Positions 59,166 through 64,000 of a stretch of 64,000 nt of DNA are shown piece after piece (the stretch's first letter is position 1; each line of letters starts with the position of its first letter). A program made the position numbers and the translations under genes. The notes under the pieces are model-generated. The model ran no database searches. It was not told the DNA's origin and saw only the letters and a list, made by a program, of their open reading frames with translations. This DNA is from Onchidella celtica (Eukaryota; Mollusca; Gastropoda; Systellommatophora; Onchidiidae): contig OZ007573.1 of NCBI GenBank assembly GCA_963931925.1, positions 43,592,624 through 43,656,623 on the forward strand. The letters run 5' to 3'.

Positions 59166-59334
59166 CGGTAGAGACCCAAACTTGTAGGAACGTTCGGAGA
59201 AAAGCGTCATCCTAAATTTTTATCCATGAAAACAATATTGACATGACTGTGTTAGGCGAGGGTGTAAAGAAGGAAATACAGAAGGGGAGCACACAATCAC
59301 TGTGTGGAACTGTGACAGACAGTTGGTATAAGGG

Positions 59335-59831
59335 CAATTATTGAGAAAAGGGTATAAAATCCCCGGCCTGTCGAGCACTAAACACCGCGTCTCTTCCCCC
59401 GGTCGAGAGTAGGTCCTGGAGTCTTAAATGAATGTCTTTTCTGCCTCACAACAGCCTTTTTGTAGGCCTGGTTTTTTCCGCAGGTACCTACTGTTTTAAT
59501 ACTTTAACTTCTGTTCTTGCTTATATTTAAGGATAGTAATACCAGATGGTATGTGATATTTCTGATTCTTTTAACTTTAACTAGAATCCTGAGGTTATGA
59601 TGCCGAATTAATCATAGTAAGCTGTATAAGAGTCTCGTGGTTATAATTATTGTTAGATACCCACCTTATTAGCCATTTTGTGCAGATTCGTTAATATTAT
59701 GATGAGTCACGACCATGTAATAGGCCAGACTGTATGTAACAACGGACAGGCCTCCATCTTTCACTCTCTCCCACCCTGTCTGTCTGTCTGTCTGTCTCTC
59801 TTTCTCTTTCCCTCCTTCTCTCTCTCTCTCT

Positions 59832-59913
<82 letters not shown>

Positions 59914-59935
59914 ACACTTAATACAATTCCTTTCG
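59335..59935 (+). repeat. LTR-like unit, copy 3, diverged
   Basis: TATAAAA (59353), CGTCTCTTCCCCCGGTCGAG, GTCTTTTCTGCC and the downstream TTTAATACTTTAACTTCTG block parallel copy 1, ending likewise in a CT microsatellite. The AATAAA of copy 1 is changed to AATGAA here. This makes copies 1 and 3 a diverged duplication about 1.5 kb apart. Confidence 0.7.
59776..59907. repeat. TGTC / CT microsatellite
   Basis: A short TGTC run followed by about 110 bp of CT with few interruptions. Confidence 0.95.
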
Positions 59936-61592
59936 AACATCATATTTGATCTATATTCCAATGGAGTTTTGCATAATAAATAATTATACCGTATGATGAC
60001 ACGCCCATTCTTAGAGAGCGAAGCCTTTGTTTCAACTAAGTTGCAATGGGATCATACATTGTATAAAATAGCTACAACATATCGGTTCTACGATAAATAC
60101 TTCGGAACTTCACCTTAACTGTGACTGCCAAGCAGAACCCAGCAAGACGCAATAACGACTTTAGTGCAGTTTGTTTAGTTTGTCAACACAGCACAACTGC
60201 AGGATAATCCTACGAGAGGCAGCGAGACAGGTGGACTGATAAGACGATAATTGTTTCATAGCAATTGTGTTAATCGGAAAGTTTGGAAATAATAGTGCAG
60301 GATTATTTACTTTAAGTGTTAACTATATTAAAAGCTTTATTTTTCCATTCTGTGACGCCAGTGCTTGAGTGGGATCAGTGAAAGGTCAGTGTTTTGCTTT
60401 GTTCACCACTTTGACACTATAACTACCAGTACGTACATCTATACTATATTATATTTGTGGACTTGAGATTTTTCGTTGCAAAAGGCTTCTGAACCACCCA
60501 ATACTCAGACTTCAAATTTTATATGGTACATCACAATGGATGTAAGAGTGCCCAGTTTTTAATATATATAAGTCTCAAATCGATGTAGTTTTTTTTTTAT
60601 TGGAAATGTATTGTTTCCCCAATTTTCACTAGGCTCATTGACATCTGTAGGTTTTTATGACATCACCACTTCCTGAAAATTTTCGGTGCGCACCATTGCA
60701 CACCGTGTACTGTCCTATCGCTGAGTTTTGGGGATGACCCTACGCATCTCGGCTTTTGTTCTTATTCCTTTCCGTCTGAAGTGGTGTCCTCTGTTGTTGC
60801 ATCTCTCTTATAAGCTATCTATGCAGCATTAATGCCTTTCTTAGTTCACAGGGGTCTCAAGTTTTACCCCTCCCCCCCCCCCCCAAAAAAACCAACGTAC
60901 AGCTAGTTATTGTATATTGAAAAGAAGGGGTAGGCTGTGAAAAATTTTCACTGACAGTCTCAATTCATGGACAACAAATAAACGTCACAACAATAACTCC
61001 TTCTTGGGGATTTGAGTGGAGAGCCATGATCGCCAATGTCTGTTCCAGACAGGGCAACTGATGATAATGACATTATTGTGACCCCAATAAAGTTGAGCTC
61101 AAGCAGACTCGGGGAGGGAAGCAATCAAAAGTAAAATGGACAATAATTATTAGGTTAAGTTGCCTCCCCTACTCTAATGGTTTCTATGTTTGAGGGCATT
61201 TCTTAGCTCTAATAGCTAAGTTGTGTGTTCTGCTCCAGGCTTGTTAAATCTTTAAAAAAAAAACACAAAAAAAACTTGTACATAATCTACTCAATGCCAG
61301 CTACGTTGGATTACTATGTTGCTAAACTATCCAGTTCAACATTATCATTTCATGTCAATTTTCATAATTAATGATGTATTTGACACATTATCACTTCTCT
61401 TCTCACGCTCCCTTCTCTTCCACTAGGGTACATTGATCTATTGTACCAGTATTTTCCACACTATTTCTGTGACACAATAGATTTGTTCTGTTCTCATTAC
61501 ACGTGTTTCCTTTTCTTATCTCTGCAATTTGATTAAGGGACATCAGCGCACGTCTTATTTTTCCGAACGATCAAAAGTGAAGACAGGAAGAG
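59936..61592. other. No gene seen
   Basis: AT-rich sequence with a C run (near 60878) and an A run (near 61254). No open frame of recognisable type. Confidence 0.5.
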
Positions 61593-61846
61593 GTTTTCCC
61601 AAAAGTCGGGTAACTCAAATTTTGCATGAGTTGTGGCCCCTTTCAGATAGTCATTCAAAATTAGCGTAAGGCTCGTTGAAAGTGTTCAGTTAAAACTTGC
61701 AATGTCCCGTCTTTATCCGAACATTCAAAGTTAGTGTAAGATGAGGTGTAGGAACACTCACATCGAGTCTTACACTAATCTTGAATGACTGTCTGAGAGG
61801 GGTCATAACTCATGCAAAATTTAATTCACCTAATTTGGGAAAAACG
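61593..61846. mobile_element. Foldback / MITE-like inverted repeat, 254 bp
   Basis: Arms of about 95 bp (61593-61687 and 61751-61846) are inverted copies at roughly four in five positions, sharing AAATTTTGCATGAGTT, CCCCT.TCAGA.AGTCATTCAA and TTAG.GTAAG.CTCG. Part of the arm (CATTCAAA.TTAG.GTAAG) recurs directly in the loop. No clear target duplication. Confidence 0.75.
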
Positions 61847-61870
61847 CTCTCCTATTCTGCTTAGCAGTCA

Positions 61871-61896
61871 TTTATTTATTTATTTATTTATTTATT
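61871..61896. repeat. TTTA microsatellite
   Basis: About 6.5 perfect TTTA units directly downstream of the foldback element. Confidence 0.95.
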
Positions 61897-64000
61897 CAAG
61901 GATCTCACCCACTGGCGAAAACGAAACAAGTCTATCCCACCAGTTGGAGCGCGTCAAAACTGCCTCGAGTCAGCTTGCAGAAAGAGGGACCTCGAGTACT
62001 GAGTCAAAACAAACGAAGAAAAAAAACTTGCCTCTGTGCGCACTAGCCCAAGAAGTGAAACGACCAGGGCCGACACTTTGAAAAAGAAAATGCATCAAGG
62101 AGATCAATTATATGAATGTGTCTCGGTGGTCTTTCCCGAGATTTTGACCCAGAAGAAAAAGGAATTTGACCCAGTCTAGATGCAAACGCCCATCATTTTC
62201 TAGACAATGTGACATTTATCATAATAACAAAATAATTTCAGAAAGATTCAAACGAAGCTGATCTGATGTATTTCCAGTTCTGGGCTTTTCTAGGGATCGG
62301 GGGGAGGAGGGTGTTCATACTATTCCCGGAACGGCAAAATACACATCCAAGAAATTATGGCAGAAGCTGACTGTGTCTAACCGGGTTTAGTATGATAGGC
62401 TCCTCCCGGATTTACTGAGAAAATAATGAAGGAAATTATGGTGTGTACTTCTTGTCTGCCAGCACTTGACTGTACCGTCCTGGGCTTATTATGATTGCTC
62501 CCTAAAGATAACAAACCCTGCTGATATTACAGTTATTTTACCACTTCATAAGTGAGGATGCTCACTTTCCGGGTCTTCCTTAAGTAAGACTCTGTGTCAC
62601 TAAATGTTTTAGAAGACTGCATTCAGTATTTGCCCGGTCTTTCAATGATTAGATTGACTAACTGTGTCAAAGTAACAGCAGACTTTTCAGTCCTTTGGCG
62701 CCTTTTCCTTTTTGTTTCAGACAGATCTGAATGACTGTGGTATAAGTCGTGTCTGGGTTTAGATTAATCTGAATAACTGTATTGTAAGTGGTCTCTATAT
62801 ATGTTTGATCTGTCAGTATTTCATTCTGTTTTCCTGTTATATATTTTCCCAAGTCCTAGGATTCTTTTTTTTTTTTTTCTGCAGCTAACTTTTAGTGGCA
62901 CTTTGTACAGAAAAACAGGTAAATTAATGACACATTTGCATCCAAAGAACAGACTTGAAACTGTTGCTATATATATACAACATTTTGTTCATCTGAGATG
63001 TTTCATCATTCTGTATGTTTGTGTGCCTGCAGAACAGAATAACTATTACGCATATTAGCATTTATAGGCTGCATAAAAATTTTGTATAATTCTCTAAAAT
63101 ACTTTTTTATTTTAGAAGATAAGAACAGAAGGTTTCCTGTATGACTACATTTACAGTATTGCAATTTTGTACCTGCAGCTGCACACTTTAAGCACTTTAA
63201 CATCAATGGACTGACTCATTTAAACAATTTCCTGAAGTTCTCTTTGTCATCTCCTGTCTTTGTCCAACAAGTGTGCATTCATTTCAGTAATGTCACCTCC
63301 GGGATTAGGGGCGCTGAAGGTTAAGCTTCATTAGTTCCATAGCAGATCCGCCACTGAATGGGTGGCACGTCTTGTGGAATATTAAAATTTCTTTTTATGT
63401 TTTAACTTCATGTATGGATCTTTTTTTTTTTTTTTTACATTTCATTACATGTATTTCTAGTTTCAGTAATATCACCAAGTCTTTTTCGTTTTGTTGTTGC
63501 TTTGTTAAGTGCATTTTCAGCAAGGAACTTCATCATTATATTATGTATTTTTAAGTGTAAGTGTCTTCTGTATTGTTAGCGTGAGTAAATGCTGAGTGGC
63601 AATGGTTACCATACCTGGAATATGGAGTTAGGCAATTTGCTTCTGGGTGTGGCAGTGTAGTTACAGTGGTGCTCAACGTGGGCGATTTTGATTTCCGGAG
63701 GAGGAGGGGAGGGCGAAAACGAAGAAAAGGGCGACAAGGGGGCGAAAACGATGAAGTTGGACGTTATGGGGGGTGGGGGGGTGAAACCATGAATGGAGGA
63801 AGATTTGGGGGCAAATACATAGCAGTCACTGACTCGCTGAACAGCGCATGCAGATGGGTTTTATGAACAGAAAATGCCCCCTTTTTTCCCCGGTGCATTT
63901 GATAAAGAATGCTTTCTGTTTTATAATACATCGTCAACACACTTACTGTCTGTCGTTAATTAGGCATTGAAAAACTTAATATTATAACTTGTGTGTAGTT
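61897..64000. other. No gene seen; G-rich tract near the end
   Basis: No supported coding region. 63690-63785 is purine-rich with several runs of three or more G on the plus strand. T runs lie near 62870 and 63430. Confidence 0.5.

Noticed and set aside
59697-59983. Open frames of Ser/Leu or Arg/Glu repeats
   Set aside because: They are translations of the CT microsatellite.
63666-63866. 66-codon Arg/Gly-rich frame
   Set aside because: Produced by the G-rich tract; no homology recognised and low complexity.
1-64000. tRNA, rRNA genes or CRISPR arrays
   Set aside because: None recognised. The spaced repeats present are minisatellites without unique spacers of constant size.

Overview
The window is nuclear DNA of an invertebrate animal. 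Genes have many small exons with GT..AG introns, the background is AT-rich with frequent ACATGTA words, and the mobile DNA is of metazoan kinds: Ty3/gypsy, APE-type LINEs, PIF/Harbinger, a Helitron, pogo-like and foldback MITEs. It looks like a marine invertebrate, possibly a lophotrochozoan, but nothing here fixes the phylum. I see no bacterial or organellar genes. || The host content I can support is two head-to-tail genes on the minus strand for DUF885-family proteins. Gene A (9461-21898) and gene B (37827-55981) each resolve into 16 coding exons with consistent splice phases and an uninterrupted 580-residue product. Exon order and intron phase are the same in both, and 13 of 16 exon lengths are identical, so they are a tandem duplicate pair. 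Each carries an HExxxxH-type motif (HEGEPGHH) followed by an EGWGLY motif, which suggests a zinc-metallopeptidase-like enzyme of unknown substrate. || Almost everything else is mobile DNA. 1-4080: a decayed gypsy copy split by a 5'-truncated LINE on the other strand. 5178-9016: a gypsy element with near-identical 154-bp LTRs, a 4-bp target duplication and a damaged integrase end. 9461-21898: gene A, with a MITE (11954-12208), a three-copy tandem repeat (14366-14745) and a Helitron (15960-16698) in its introns. 22881-31080: an 8.2-kb PIF/Harbinger transposon with matching ends and a CAG target duplication, holding a five-exon Myb/SANT-like gene and a two-exon DDE transposase gene with one in-frame stop; a TTA-flanked MITE sits in one of its introns. 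31861-32258: a foldback element. 33672-36979: a complete, apparently intact RTE-like LINE with a 12-bp target duplication. 37827-55981: gene B, whose introns hold a small MITE, a nearly full-length LINE with one frameshift, a 223-bp LINE tail, a pogo-like MITE and a 1169-bp solo LTR. 57780-59935: duplicated LTR fragments, a 25-bp minisatellite and CT microsatellites. 59936-64000: mostly featureless apart from one inverted-repeat element. || About three quarters of the spacer between the two paralogues is transposon, and every insertion I could delimit within the genes lies in an intron, so both coding sequences remain open. Exon boundaries come from splice consensus, phase and paralogue comparison; no expression data were available.
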